From Chamaea fasciata (lineage: Eukaryota; Chordata; Aves; Passeriformes; Sylviidae): a stretch of 64,000 nt of DNA. Position 1 is the stretch's first letter. Each line of letters starts with the position of its first letter. The stretch covers positions 8,356,501 through 8,420,500 of the forward strand of contig JARCOQ010000016.1 in assembly GCA_029207755.1 (NCBI GenBank), given 5' to 3'. Shown here in pieces: positions 37,044 to 47,871 of the stretch. The notes under the pieces are model-generated. The model saw nothing but the letters and a program-made list of their open reading frames with translations. It was not told where the DNA came from and made no database searches. The translations under genes and the position numbers were made by a program.

Positions 37044-37542
37044 GTAAGATGCTCAGCCAGGTTCTCCTGGAAGATGAGACCTGGAATTCTGCAGCCCAGG
37101 ATAGAGGGTTTAGCTACAGGGTTTGTCCCTGGATGTGGATTTGGAGTCGCAAGCAGGTCCTGCAGGAGCCGAACCTCTGTGTGTGCTCAGTCTGTGCAAA
37201 TGTTCCTGCTGTGCTCCCTGGGCCCAGGTGTGGATCAGCATGGGAAATCAGGCTGTCTCTTCTTTCTCCATAATACAGAGGGAAACTTCAGATCTGGCAT
37301 GGCAGGACACATCAGGATAGGGTGAAGTAACAAAAGAAACAGGTTTGAGAGTCCCAGATATGCTTGGATATAATGGGAACAAATTAGTGCCTGAAAGGAC
37401 AAAAAAATGTATTGCCGAGGAAATGACACTTGTTCTGAGGCTGAGATGCCCCTTAAATAAAGCAGATTTTTATGCCATGAGCCAAGAGAGCAGGACTCTG
37501 TCCTAGTTCCTGCACTGATCTGGGCTAATGCTGTTCACACAG
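37044..37542 (+). other. MPRIP: Intron 8
   Basis: 499 bases with nothing beyond splice signals. Confidence 0.85.
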
Positions 37543-37659
37543 GACTTCACTTGTGAAGGAGCAGCTGTGGGCTCCATCCTCGACGTGTCTGCATCACCAC
37601 TGTCCCCACACCGCCGGGCAAAGTCACTGGACAGAAGGTCCACGGAGTCCTCTATGACG
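37543..37659 (+). CDS. MPRIP: MPRIP exon 9: basic linker before PH2
   Basis: Thirty-nine codons, phase 0-0, starting DFTCEGAAVGSILDVSASPL, followed by SPHRRAKSLDRRSTESSMT. The HRRAKSLDRRST motif is conserved and contains RxxS contexts suited to ROCK, PKA or 14-3-3 binding after phosphorylation (inference). The first dozen residues differ most from human. The length is a multiple of three, so the exon could be skipped in frame. Confidence 0.94.
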
Positions 37660-38186
37660 GTGAGCCACCAGAGCTGTGTCCTCTGCCTTGGGGGAGGACA
37701 TGAGAGGCCTTTCCCAGAAGGTCCCACAAAAACTGGGCTGTTGCTGCTTTTTCTCACAGCCTGCACACAGGATATGGGATACACTCAGACTTGGAGCAGG
37801 TTCAGGGGCCTGAATCAGATGTGACCAATCCTGAAAGTCTTGGGGGCTCAGCTGGAGAAGGGCCACACTTTTTGCCTGTTGCAGAAATTAAAACTCAGAG
37901 TCTTGTGAGGAGCACTTTACCTTAAAGTACAGCAGCAGCTTGGAAAGCAGACCCTGTTCTAGTTCCTTTCCTCTGGAATGCCCCATTTCCTTGATGCTTT
38001 GTGTGGTGTGTCAGACACTCATGCTGTAGGCCACCCTAGAAGTGCTGGGGTCACCTCACCTGGCCACAGCCCCTTTTTGCCCCATGGTGTCCCCAGCAGA
38101 GGCTGCAGCAGGGCATTTCCAGCTCAGCAGAGGCTCAGTCCGGTTTCTGGACTTGGATCAGCTGCTGTGTCATGACTGTAGTATTT

Positions 38187-38276
38187 TCATAGGATCACAG
38201 AATCCCAGAATGGTTTGGGATGGAAGGGACCTTAAAGATCATCTTGTTCCAACTCCCCTGCCAGGGGCAGGGACAC
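38187..38276 (-). repeat. CR1 3' end, antisense, short
   Basis: ATCACAGAATCCCAGAATGG then TTTGGGATGGAAGGGACCTT is the reverse complement of a CR1 tail. Confidence 0.88.
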
Positions 38277-38760
38277 AGACCAGGCTGAGCAAACACATGT
38301 CCCAGTTTTCTAATGCCATTTCCTTGATGTTTATGCAATTGGAAGTGGGGGTGTGAGTGGGATGAAGGCTGCAAGGAAGGGCTGAACCTTCCCTCCTGAG
38401 CTTTCCTCCCTTTGCATATTTCAAATGCTCACCAGACCTGGAGGCAAACAGTACAGAATAAACACAAAATGCTCTCCTCTCCCTCACCACCCTTCTGTAG
38501 GGACAAAATAAATACACTTGCTAATCTCTCAAATAGATTACAGAGCTACTGTAAATACAAGTTGCATTTTTTTGTGGATGGACAGCTTCTATTCAAGGAC
38601 TTATCAGAAAAATGCAGTAGCTTGGTGTTTCTGGAGCTTTTCTTGTTGACTTGTACATCCACAAGAGTGATTTTTAAATTCTTGGTGGGAATAAAAAATG
38701 CAAGAAGGGCATATGAAGTGGCAACGTACATTATCTAGTGAGGAGAAGAAAATCATGCAG

Positions 38761-38987
38761 GTTTAGATTAGATATTAGGAAAAAAATTCTTCTCTGTGAG
38801 GGTGGTGAAGCACTGGCACAGGTTTCCCAGAGAAGCTGTGGCTGCCCCATCTCTGGAAGTGTCCAAGGCCAGGTCGGATGGGGTTTGGAGCAGCCTGGGA
38901 TGGCGGAAGGTGTCCTTGCCCATGGCAGGGGGTGGAACTGGATGATTTTACTCTTCCTTCCAACCCAAAACATTCTATAATTCAATA
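38761..38987 (+). repeat. CR1 LINE 3' end
   Basis: GTTTAGATTAGATATTAGG, GAGAAGCTGTGGCTGCCCCA and a final CCAACCCAAAACATTCTATA show a standard sense CR1 3' end of about 225 bases. Confidence 0.92.
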
Positions 38988-39654
38988 CTTTACTTTCTCC
39001 TGTGTTTTTGTGTAGCAGGACTGGGTTCCCACCACCACAGGATCACTCAAACGTGAGATGTGCTGCCCCCCAAGTTTGATTGAATAGGCTCCCAAACCCA
39101 ATTTTCATTGCTCCCCTTGGTGTAGCCCGTTTCAGATGCTGCAGCTGGATTTCACACACTGCTGTTCTTTCCTCCTGCACTCTGCAGCACGTGGAGCAGC
39201 TGGAGGAGCTCAGCCTCGGGGGAGTGAAAGCATTTCCACCACATCCTTCCCTGCACACAGGCAGGGCTGGGAGGAGGGGCTGGCAGCAGTTACCCCACGC
39301 TGTCCTGCTTGCTTTTTTCAGGAATTCAACATCCCCATGCACCTAGATTGGAGGAAGAAGCAGGTGTCGTTTGGGTGGTGCAGGGCTCAGATTCCCTGTA
39401 TTTCCAGCCTTGGGAACTCAGCCTGTTTTGAACCCTGCAGCCTTGCATCAATAGCACATAGTTTTTCTTTCATTATAATAGAGGGTAAAACTGCCTGAAG
39501 TCTTGCTAATTCTTGTTTTTCCTTTCTCTGTAATGCTGGTGTAGCAGTAGAAAATTGCAGGAGAAATGGTGGGAAGGGAACAGCCTGAATAAACGTGTAG
39601 AGGTCTTCATTCCTCCTGGGAGCAAACATTTAGCCACCACACAGTGTAATGATT

Positions 39655-39716
39655 CAGTTTGGGCTAGATGACCTTTAAAGGGCCCTTCCAACCCAAACTA
39701 TTCTATGATTCCATGA
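39655..39716 (+). repeat. CR1 3' terminal stub
   Basis: GGGCTAGATGACCTTTAAAG followed by CCCTTCCAACCCAAACTATT and a CTATGATTCC tail. Confidence 0.85.
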
Positions 39717-39831
39717 ATTTAACTGTTGTTGGTCTCTTTTATTGCTCTGCTGGGTTTTATCAACTCGCTGCTGTTGCCTTCTGGGTGCAGACACTTCTTC
39801 CCTCTCCTGATCCCTCTCTCCTTTCTTCCAG

Positions 39832-39888
39832 CCCGACCTGCTGAACTTCAAGAAGGGCTGGTTGACAAAGCAATATGAGGATGGGCAG
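39832..39888 (+). CDS. MPRIP: MPRIP exon 10: start of second PH domain
   Basis: Nineteen codons, phase 0-0: PDLLNFKKGWLTKQYEDGQ. The KKGWLTK strand and the loop before WKKHWFVL are the canonical start of a PH domain. Identical to human as recalled. The second PH domain is spread over exons 10-13, most junctions being phase 0. Confidence 0.96.
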
Positions 39889-41050
39889 GTGAGTCAGGAG
39901 AAAGCTCTGCCCTTCGTGTCAGTGTTTGGTGCTGTGGTCAGTCCCAGTTTCTGGCAGCTCACTCCAACGTCCTGGCTGTGAGCAACTCTCGGTGCTGATG
40001 GAGCCCCAGTGTCCTGGTAGATCAGTATTGGGCTTCTCTTGAAGTGGGAATTGCTGGTGCTCTATCCTGGGGAGGTTTCAGAAGGTGGATATCATATTGT
40101 GGGTTTCTAGGGAGCCAGGGCAGCTTGGATGGCAGCGCTGGTTTCATGTTCCTGTTCCCTATTTATTAGTCTCATCTCCCTTGCAACCCAGTGACCTCTT
40201 TGGTGTCAGAACTGAGGCTCAGGTAAAGTCTCCCAAGTGCCAGGGAAATGGCAATAAATAAATAAACAAATAAATGGCTCTTAGGGAAGCAGCTGATGCC
40301 ACTTTCATGCTGCCGATTCCCAGAGGGATGCAGGATGTTCTGGTCTATTGAAGCCTTGGGAGTGGGCACTGGTGCCGGGGCAGTTTGGATGGCCCTGGCT
40401 GTTCACAAACCACCCCTTCCCAGGATTTCCTTCCCTCCTACTCAGCTGTCAAGGGAAAATGAGGACAATTTGCCCGTGGCTGTGGGTGGTCCAGGCTCTG
40501 CTGTGGGTACCTCTGGTTGCAAGGACACATCTATAGACAGCCAAAGGGGAATTGGCAGCTGGAGCGAGTGTTTTATTGACTAAAAGCTGCCTTGGGTGCT
40601 GGAAGTGTTCAGGAGGCAGATTTGTGTAGGGCAAGGGCCAGGAATAGATTCCCAACTCAATTTCTGGGTACTGCAGATAAAACATGAATCTTTTACTACT
40701 TTTTTTTGTGCTAAAAAGGCTTTAAGTGCAGTCCCTAAAAGCCTCATCTTGCAGTGGAGTTAATGGGGAGGCTGCAATTGCCCCGTGGCTCTCGTGGTGT
40801 CACTGTCACGTGCAGGGTCTGGTACTCTGCAGGGTGGCAGCAAACCGTCACTGTCCCTTGCACTGCTGCCTGTTTGGGTCTCCCCTTTCCCATGAGGGGC
40901 CTTGATGAAGCCATGTGTGGAGGTGGGAGGGACAGGCATCGAGCTGCCTCCTGCAGGGCATCTCTGCTGGTTGACCTGTGACAAGCAGCCATGAAAATGG
41001 TGGTGGGGAAGGAGCAGGATTGTAACTGCTCCATCCTTGTTGTTTCCTAG
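39889..41050 (+). other. MPRIP: Intron 10
   Basis: Carries an (AAAT)n microsatellite at 40253-40275. Otherwise featureless. Confidence 0.85.
40253..40275. repeat. (AAAT)n microsatellite with one AAAC unit
   Basis: AATAAATAAATAAACAAATA continues with AAT. Confidence 0.9.
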
Positions 41051-41119
41051 TGGAAGAAGCATTGGTTTGTGCTGACTGACCAGAGCCTGAGATACTACAG
41101 GGATTCAGTGGCAGAGGAG
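41051..41119 (+). CDS. MPRIP: MPRIP exon 11: second PH domain, core hairpin
   Basis: Twenty-three codons, phase 0-0: WKKHWFVLTDQSLRYYRDSV then AEE. The W-K-K-x-W-F-V-L motif followed by LRYYRD is diagnostic for PH domains. One residue differs from remembered human sequence (Thr for Ala before Asp-Gln). Confidence 0.96.
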
Positions 41120-41341
41120 GTAAGTGTCTTCTGTCAGTGTTTCACCCATTACAGGGCAGCTCCTGGTGCTCCCAGACAGACCCTGGGCAGGTCACTGCCT
41201 CCCTCAGTGCCCCCATTCCCAGATGCTGAAGTCCTGGAGCCCCTTCAAGGCTTTGTGCTCCTCAGGGACCTGCTGCTCCCTGCGAGCCCACCATGCTTTG
41301 GGGCTGCAAAGCTTTGTGGCTTATTTTACTTCTCTCTGCAG
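41120..41341 (+). other. MPRIP: Intron 11 (222 bases)
   Basis: Short intron with ordinary signals (GTAAGT to CTCTGCAG) and nothing else visible. Confidence 0.9.
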
Positions 41342-41431
41342 GCAGCTGACCTGGATGGAGAAATCGATTTATCCACGTGCTACGATGTCACTGAGTACCC
41401 AGTCCAGCGGAACTATGGCTTCCAGATCCAT
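41342..41431 (+). CDS. MPRIP: MPRIP exon 12: second PH domain, middle
   Basis: Thirty codons, phase 0-0: AADLDGEIDLSTCYDVTEYP then VQRNYGFQIH. The acidic DLDGEIDL turn and the RNYGFQIH strand fit beta-5 and beta-6 of the PH fold. Highly conserved with human (Thr replaces Ala next to Cys). Confidence 0.96.
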
Positions 41432-41857
41432 GTAAGGAAAATATGGGGAGGAGGAAGAGTCCATTTGCGGGACAGCTGATGGGGATGCTTGTCCGTTGCA
41501 AGGGGAACGTCTCCCCAAACACCCAAGAGAGGCCACTCAGCATCCCCCTGCAGAAAGAGCTGTGGGCTTGGGTTTGAGAGTCAGTTTTTTGGCTGTCGGA
41601 AAAGGAAGGGGGAAAGGGAAGGTTTTGTCACAGCCTTAGGGTCTCACCTATGGCAGAATCAGCCTAATTGCTGCGAAATGCTAATTCCCACCAGGAGTGT
41701 GCTGTGGGGCTGAGGGGCTGGGTTTGACCTCTGTGTGGCCAGCAAGCAGTGCCCCAGCACTGGGGGCGTGGGGATGGGTGCAGGGTGGTGTTGGGGAGTT
41801 GGGAAGCTGCTGGTGTGTACAATCACCTGTTCTGAGCTGTTCTTTCTCTCTCTGTAG
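41432..41857 (+). other. MPRIP: Intron 12
   Basis: 426 bases with no feature noticed beyond its splice sites. Confidence 0.85.
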
Positions 41858-41967
41858 ACAAAGGAAGGAGAGTTCACCCTCTCTGCCATGACATCAGGCA
41901 TCCGCCGCAACTGGATCCAGACCATCATGAAACACGTTCGCCCCACCACTGCTCCTGATGTAACAAG
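41858..41967 (+). CDS. MPRIP: MPRIP exon 13: second PH domain, terminal helix
   Basis: Thirty-six codons plus two bases. [20 protein letters not shown] then [16 protein letters not shown] contains the last strand and the C-terminal helix with the invariant PH Trp. The split codon AG|C at the exon 14 junction gives Ser. This closes the second PH domain, at about residue 480 of the short form. Confidence 0.96.
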
Positions 41968-44199
41968 GTAAGGGGGGGCTGTAGCAGCCCCTGCAGCTGT
42001 GTGGTTTGCTGTGCAGGAGTAACTTGTCCCTCATCCCTTTTCTTTCCTCTTTCTGAGCCTGTCTGTTCCTGGAAGCTGCAGCTCTTTCTCACATCTCTCT
42101 GAGCTTAATTTGGATACACTTTGTGGGGACGCTGATAATGCCGAGTTATTCTTACGCGTGCAGATTTCAAAGAGGGTTGAAAATGTGGTTTTAATTTGTG
42201 CATAGGAATATGAAATACTGTTCCTTTATCAAGGCTCCTCTGGATTCCCACCAGGTATTGTGAAACCACTTGGATTCAGTTGTGCTGGGTTCACCCTTTC
42301 CTCTGGCTACTGTTCAGCATGAGCTGCCCAGCCCCTCTATGGGTCATAGCAGCAGGAGCCCAGGGTTCAGTTTAGAAACTGTTTGGCTCTGATCTATTTT
42401 AAACTCCAGCCAGGAAATCGTCTTCCCTCCTCCTCTCATCTTCCAGAAAGCTGCTGCAGCTTGTCCCCCTTAAGCTGTAGTAATGCTGGTGTCTCCTCCT
42501 GCGTCGGTGCCAGAGGAAGGGGACCTCCTGCGTCACAGAGTACCTTCTGTGGGCGCTTCTGGCTGTGTGTACAGGGTGTTTGGCCTCCTCACAGCTCTCT
42601 GTGCTGGCCCACACTCGTACAGGCCACCTCTTACAGGCTGCATGGACAAGGCTGCACCACTAACTCTTTCTCCTATCCTCACTGTAGCTGCAGCCTGCAG
42701 GTTTTTTGCCAGGTGTTGATGGAATGGCTCTTCTCACCCAGTGCTATTGACCTGGAGATGCTCCAACCTCTCCTTCCTCATCCTGTTTAGCCCTCAGCCA
42801 CTGTTTTCCCAGCCCTGCCCGAGCTCTGTTGGATCTCACAGGGGTCTTGGGGAAGCTGCCTCTCTCCTCACTCCTGTGTATGTTTGATTTCCATGCAATC
42901 CCAGGAAAAACTTCTCTTTGAAACTATCCGTGCTGAAGCCCAGGTTGGAAAACTGTGTTCTCTCCTGTATTAACGTTCTGTGGTTTGTATATCTTGTGAT
43001 TCACTGCATGCTCCTCCTTTTCTGCACCTCGGATGGGAAGTCCTGCAGTTTCCATTTATTTTTCTTTCTTTTCTTCCCCCCTTTCCTTTTTTTTTTTCCC
43101 CCTTTAAATAAAAGCCAGAGAGAAGGGAAGAAGCAACCTGGTCTTGATCCTTGATTTCCCCACACTGGTATCTTCCGATGTGACTAGATGTGAAGATGAA
43201 GACCAAGGAAATTTGAGGGGACCTCCCTGCCTTTAAAGAGCCAGATGTATTTGTGGTTGCTCACAGGTTACTGCAGCACGATAGCCCTGTGCTCACTGTC
43301 TGCACCTGCTCCGAGCCCACACAAAGTGGTTTCACTTGGCTTTCCCTCTGAGAGGGTCCAGGCGCAGGTCCTGGTTGGGCAGTAATTTGTTACACTGCAC
43401 AAACAGACCGTGAGCTGGGAAATCCTGAGCTGGGAAAAGGGAGTGATGTGTGTGCTTCTGTCGTTTCCCACCAAGCTGGTGTTGGATGGGGTAAAGGCTG
43501 GCGTGGGTTAGTCACGTTGCTGAGGAGTCCTGCGCTGTGTGTGGGGCAGGGCTGTGTTCACTGGTGCCTGCCTGGCAGCCCTTTGCAGCAGTGTGGGGTA
43601 TCCCAGCCCATCCCACCTGGCTTTGGGATGTCATTGCAATCCACTCCTGGGAAGCAGCGGGTGAAGGGGGCTGCTGGAAGGCTGAAGAACAAACTGCCCA
43701 AGGCTCAGCATGGAGGGGTGCCAGGCGTTGGCACAGTGTGGCCAGGGGCAGGCAGGGTGTTGTGCTCGCTGTGCTGGGAGGGGAGCAATGCTCACCCACC
43801 CCACACACTCCTGCAGCCCTTGGTCGTGTCTCATTAACCTGCTGCCATGGCTCCACCCAGCCAAACACACCTTGTCTTGGTTTCTTGAGCCCTAATGATG
43901 GTTTACATTGCTGCATGTGTCAGCACCTGGCATGGGGAGCAGATGCTGCGCTGCTCCCTGCCCTCAGCAGTGCCCTGCAATCTGCAGAGGCTCTAATTAC
44001 AGTCTGCTAATGATGATGGGGCAAATAGAAAACAACCCCATGAACAAAAGTGGCTGCTTCAGAACTGGATCCATGTTGAGCTCACAGCCCTTGTGAGGCT
44101 GGGTTCCTCAGTGCTCCCCAGTTCCCTGCAGCCTTTGTGTGCTTCTTGTCACAGTGTGGTCAGCTTGCAGCTTGCACCACTCCCACACCCACCCCTGTT

Positions 44200-44214
44200 A
44201 AAAAAAAAAAAAAA
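44200..44214. repeat. Poly(A) run, 15 bases
   Basis: Simple A tract after CCCCTGTT. Confidence 0.85.
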
Positions 44215-44994
44215 GCCTTTTTATTTTGACCTATAAATACCATTGGGAGGCAAAGACCACCCCCTTCCTATGTGATATGAATTAATTTCTCTGTGGTGGA
44301 GGAGATGTGAAATGGTTGAGCAGAATTAATAGCCATGGGGCACTTGCAGGAGATGAAATGAGAAACTTTGGGTCAACCTTCTGAGTGTCTTCACTTTGTT
44401 CCCAGCGGCCATCCCTCTGCTCCCTGACCCACATCCTGTGCCCTTTGGAAAGCAGCAAAGGAGAACTGAGCTCGTGAGACATGTCACCTCTAGAAATGCC
44501 AAGATTCTTCCACGTGGGATTTAGAGCAGCAAAGTTTCTGTGTCCCAACACCAGATGGCAGGCCCCAGGACCCCCATTTCTTTCCTAACACTCTTTGCCA
44601 TTTTAAGACTCAGTCTCATCCCTGCTTTACTTTAAAATGCAGCTGTAATCACTAACTGACTCCAGATTGAGAGCCTGGCTTTGGAGTCGTGCAGTATCAT
44701 GGGTGAGGAGCAGTGACATTTCATCGTCGTGCCTTCTGGGTTTATTTTATTAGCTGCAAGTGACAGCACTGAAGAAGGAATTATCTCTGAGCTGGTTTTA
44801 GCCTGTAACTGCCAGAGTCTCTTGAAACCCAGCTCTGCTGAGCCTGTGGTTTGCTGCTGGATGACAGTGCATCGGAAGATACTAACCCACACAGAGCCAT
44901 CTCTTCTGCTCCATCCTTTGTTTTGGGCGTATGCACATCCATGAGGTTCTTGGCTGGGGGCTGGGGTGTGTTTCTGAGGTGGGAGAAGCTGTGA

Positions 44995-45020
44995 TGCTGC
45001 TGTTGCTGCCGCTGCTGCTG
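44995..45020. repeat. Imperfect CTG microsatellite
   Basis: GCTGCTGTTGCTGCCGCTGC then TGCTG. Short trinucleotide array. Confidence 0.8.
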
Positions 45021-45096
45021 TTCCTGATCACGGCAGTCCCCATGCATGTGGTCCCATGGTTCAGAGCCTGTAGTGAAGGGCCCGGTGAGCTGCTTT

Positions 45097-45138
45097 CCAG
45101 CTCTTGCAGAAAGCTTTTTGAGTTTCTGCAAGAGCTGG
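45097..45138. repeat. Perfect 16-bp stem hairpin, 10-base loop
   Basis: CCAGCTCTTGCAGAAA (45097-45112) and TTTCTGCAAGAGCTGG (45123-45138) are exact reverse complements around GCTTTTTGAG. Further outward pairing is mostly G-U wobble. It could fold in the pre-mRNA. No known microRNA seed was recognised. Confidence 0.95.
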
Positions 45139-46266
45139 GGGCTGGGGATGAGGTGGTTGTATTGGAAGCAGGGAGAGCCAGGAGTCAGCCTGAGCCAGCA
45201 GGATTGTGCCTTGGGAGGCAGCTTTTGAAGCTTTGGGTAGCAAAGAGAGTTCAGCAAGTGCCCACTACTCCCTGAGGACAGGCTTCCTCCACAGACTTAG
45301 CATACTGCTGTTTTCTGGTTTAATTTTGATCTGCATGTTACAGGGCTGGCATGTCCATATTTAATAAGCTAAATACTGCATTATGGATTATCTGTAGGTT
45401 AGAAATGGTATTGCCTTCCCATATTACCTTCCCCTGCTTGATGAGTATGTCTCCCCCCTCAACCCACAACCCTCTAACTCGGCACTAAAAGTCATTCCTT
45501 GCTTGAGAAAATGGCATTTTCAGTGATTTCCGTGATGTGTTGAGTAACGTGCTCTCCTTGCTGCCCATGTCAGGGGGCTGCCCAGAGCCAGGGGGACTGC
45601 CCAGTACCAAGGGGGCTGCCTGTGCTGCCTGCAGGGCTGGGTGCCCTGGGGAGGTCTGTGCCTTCAGGGCAGATAGTGGCACAGAGAAGTTATGGACCCA
45701 TTAATACTTTTCCAAGCTGAAGGGGAACCTTACCCTTGTTTCCCAAGATTCTCAGAGCTGCTCTGTGCTTCTCCACCCACAGCTCCGAAGCCAGCCTGGC
45801 TTTGGTGGGATTTGTGGCATCTTTCGCACAAGCAAATGACTATGGCCGCGCCAGCGGGGGTATGCATGGAGCCCCACAGCCAGGAGGCTGCAGGAGCTGT
45901 TGGAACCTCTGACAGCACAGCTGGGGGTCGCTGCCTCAGCTATGGGTTGCTGCTTGGTTATGGTCACTGGCCCCAGTGAGGCTGCCCAGGAGGAACAAGG
46001 TTGGGATCAGCTGCTCTCCGGGTGCCAGGGTGTCCCAGGAGCAGCCAGAGCCACTTGCACCAAGGCTTTGCACACCAGCACAACCTGGGGAAGGGCAGCA
46101 ACAGCTCCTGTGCCCAAGGGGAGACAGGGGCAGGGGGCACCCACATGGCATTGGCTTGGGCTTCCAGCAGCCCTTTCCCACCTGGCTCTTCGAGGCATGC
46201 ATGGGAGCACCTGGCTGCCTCCAGCACCCACTGACACTTTCCTTCACCCTCTCTCTGTCCTCGCAG

Positions 46267-46852
46267 CTCGCTGCCAGAAGAGAAAAGCAAAACAAGCTCT
46301 TCCTTTGAGACTGGTCCAAAGCCGAGCGAGAAGCCGGATGCAGAACAAGCCGAGCTGGACACGGAGCAGAAGCGGAGCCGTGCCCGGGAACGCCGACGAG
46401 AAGGACGCTCCAAGACCTTTGACTGGGCTGAATTTCGCCCCATCCAGCAGGCCCTGGTGCAGGAGCGTGCCAACGCTGCAGACTCCTCCAGTGGTGGCTC
46501 GGCCGCCTTTCCCAGGGACACCGGAGCCGCCGACGCCGACCCGGGAGAGCTGGAGCGGGAGCGGGCCCGGCGGCGCGAGGAGCGGCGCAAGCGCTTTGAG
46601 ATGATCGACGCCGTGGACGGGGCAGGGTCAGAAGAGGCGCTGAGGATGGAGGTGGACAGGATCCTGCCTGTCCCAGCAGACATCAAACCCCAGAATGTCC
46701 ACGTGGAGATTGAGCAGCGCTGGCACCAGGTGGAGACCACCCCGCTGCGGGAGGAGAAGCAGATCCCCATCACACCCCTGCACCTGGCCCACGCCGAGGA
46801 CCGGGAAGAGGGGCTGACGAAGCAGCACCTGACCACGCTGCTGGAGAAGGAG
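46267..46852 (+). CDS. MPRIP: MPRIP exon 14: charged region and start of Rho-binding part
   Basis: Two bases completing Ser, then 195 codons. It opens SLPEEKSKTSSSFETGPKPS, then an Arg-rich RSRARERRREGRSKTFDWAE motif with FRPIQQAL, an ERERARRREERRKRFEM helix and HVEIEQRWHQVETTPLREEK. The SKTFDWAEFRP and WHQVETTPLREEKQ motifs are conserved with human. The middle (about residues 60-110 of the exon) is divergent and acidic. The reported RhoA-binding region of human MPRIP (about residues 545-823) starts in this exon. GC and CpG are high here, as in many avian coding exons. Confidence 0.95.
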
Positions 46853-47754
46853 GTAAAGGGGTGTGTAGGGTGCAGGCTGCCTGCCAGAATGGTCACTGGG
46901 GTGACTGTAGGGAGCCTGAGATAGGCTTAAAAATAGCTGTAAATAGTTCCTCCTTCATAATAGCAACTAGTAGGGATGCCGTAGGTTCCTTGGGGAGCTG
47001 GCAGGGCACAGATCTGCATCCATTCTTGTTCAGCCCTGCCAGCAGCTTTCAAGTTTCCCACAGCTGCAGAAAGGGCTGTTCCTATGGCCTGGTACTTCCT
47101 TACCCCTCCCAGGCAACACAGCCTGATTTCTGGTGGTTGTAGCCAGCCTGTCTCTGACAATACAAGTACAATCAAGGTGGATCAACCAGACTACACATTC
47201 AAGCTCCTAATCCTCTGTGCCTCTGCAGCTATAGAGATTTGTGTCTACAGTTATAAACTGCCTTGAGTTGCAGCACACACCACAAAGGCTCTCTTTTTGT
47301 GGAGCCTACATCAAGTAGTCTTAAGATTTTTGGAAAAGAATGAAGGAGACTCAGCTCACTTGGAAGAGTTCCGTGCCTGGGTTAACAAACGTTGTTGTTA
47401 GCTGGGATTAAGATTTATTAGTGGGAATGAAAGGGGTAACCTTTTCTTACGGAGTAACCAGGAATATCACAGAGCTGAACTGGGCTGGGATTTGCCAGGG
47501 TTGTGCCTGGCACGAGCTGGTGCCGTTCATCCTTTGCCACAGTGAGCTTTACGAATTACACTATTGCATAAGTAAGTTCTTTCAGAGGGGAGGGATTTTC
47601 CTGGCAAAATGAAATCAGGTCCCAGAGCAGGGCAGAGCAGCAGTGCCATCAAAAGCTCTGTTAATTCTGCTCTGTGTCCCTTCTGAGCCGCTTGTTCCTT
47701 ATGGCTGATCCCCTGCCCACTCCCTGGACGCTGTCTCTGTTCATGTCCCTCCAG
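46853..47754 (+). other. MPRIP: Intron 14
   Basis: 902 bases with no repeat or exon recognised. The acceptor is ATGTCCCTCCAG. Confidence 0.85.
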
Positions 47755-47871
47755 CTGGAGCAGAAGCAGAAGGAGGCCCTGGATCTCCTGGAGCAGAACC
47801 GGCACTTGCAGGATCAGCTGAAAGTGGCTCTGGGCCGGGAGCAGAGCGCCCGGGAGGGCTACGTGTTGCAG
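47755..47871 (+). CDS. MPRIP: MPRIP exon 15: first heptads of the coiled coil
   Basis: Thirty-nine codons, phase 0-0: LEQKQKEALDLLEQNRHLQD followed by QLKVALGREQSAREGYVLQ. A clear leucine heptad pattern. In the short form Gln joins ATCERGF of exon 17 directly, as in human. In the long form it joins TEVAAS of the giant exon. This junction is at about residue 721 of the short protein. Confidence 0.96.

Larger units (their letters stand above)
37660..39831 (+). other. MPRIP: Intron 9
   Basis: Contains three CR1 3' ends within 1.5 kb: antisense at 38187-38276, sense at 38761-38987 and sense at 39655-39716. No exon was recognised. The acceptor is CTTTCTTCCAG. Confidence 0.85.
41968..46266 (+). 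other. MPRIP: Intron 13
   Basis: 4.3 kb. It holds a 15-base A run (44200-44214), a CTG-rich microsatellite (44995-45020) and a perfect 16-bp-stem hairpin (45097-45138). No exon was recognised. The acceptor TGTCCTCGCAG ends at 46266. Confidence 0.85.
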
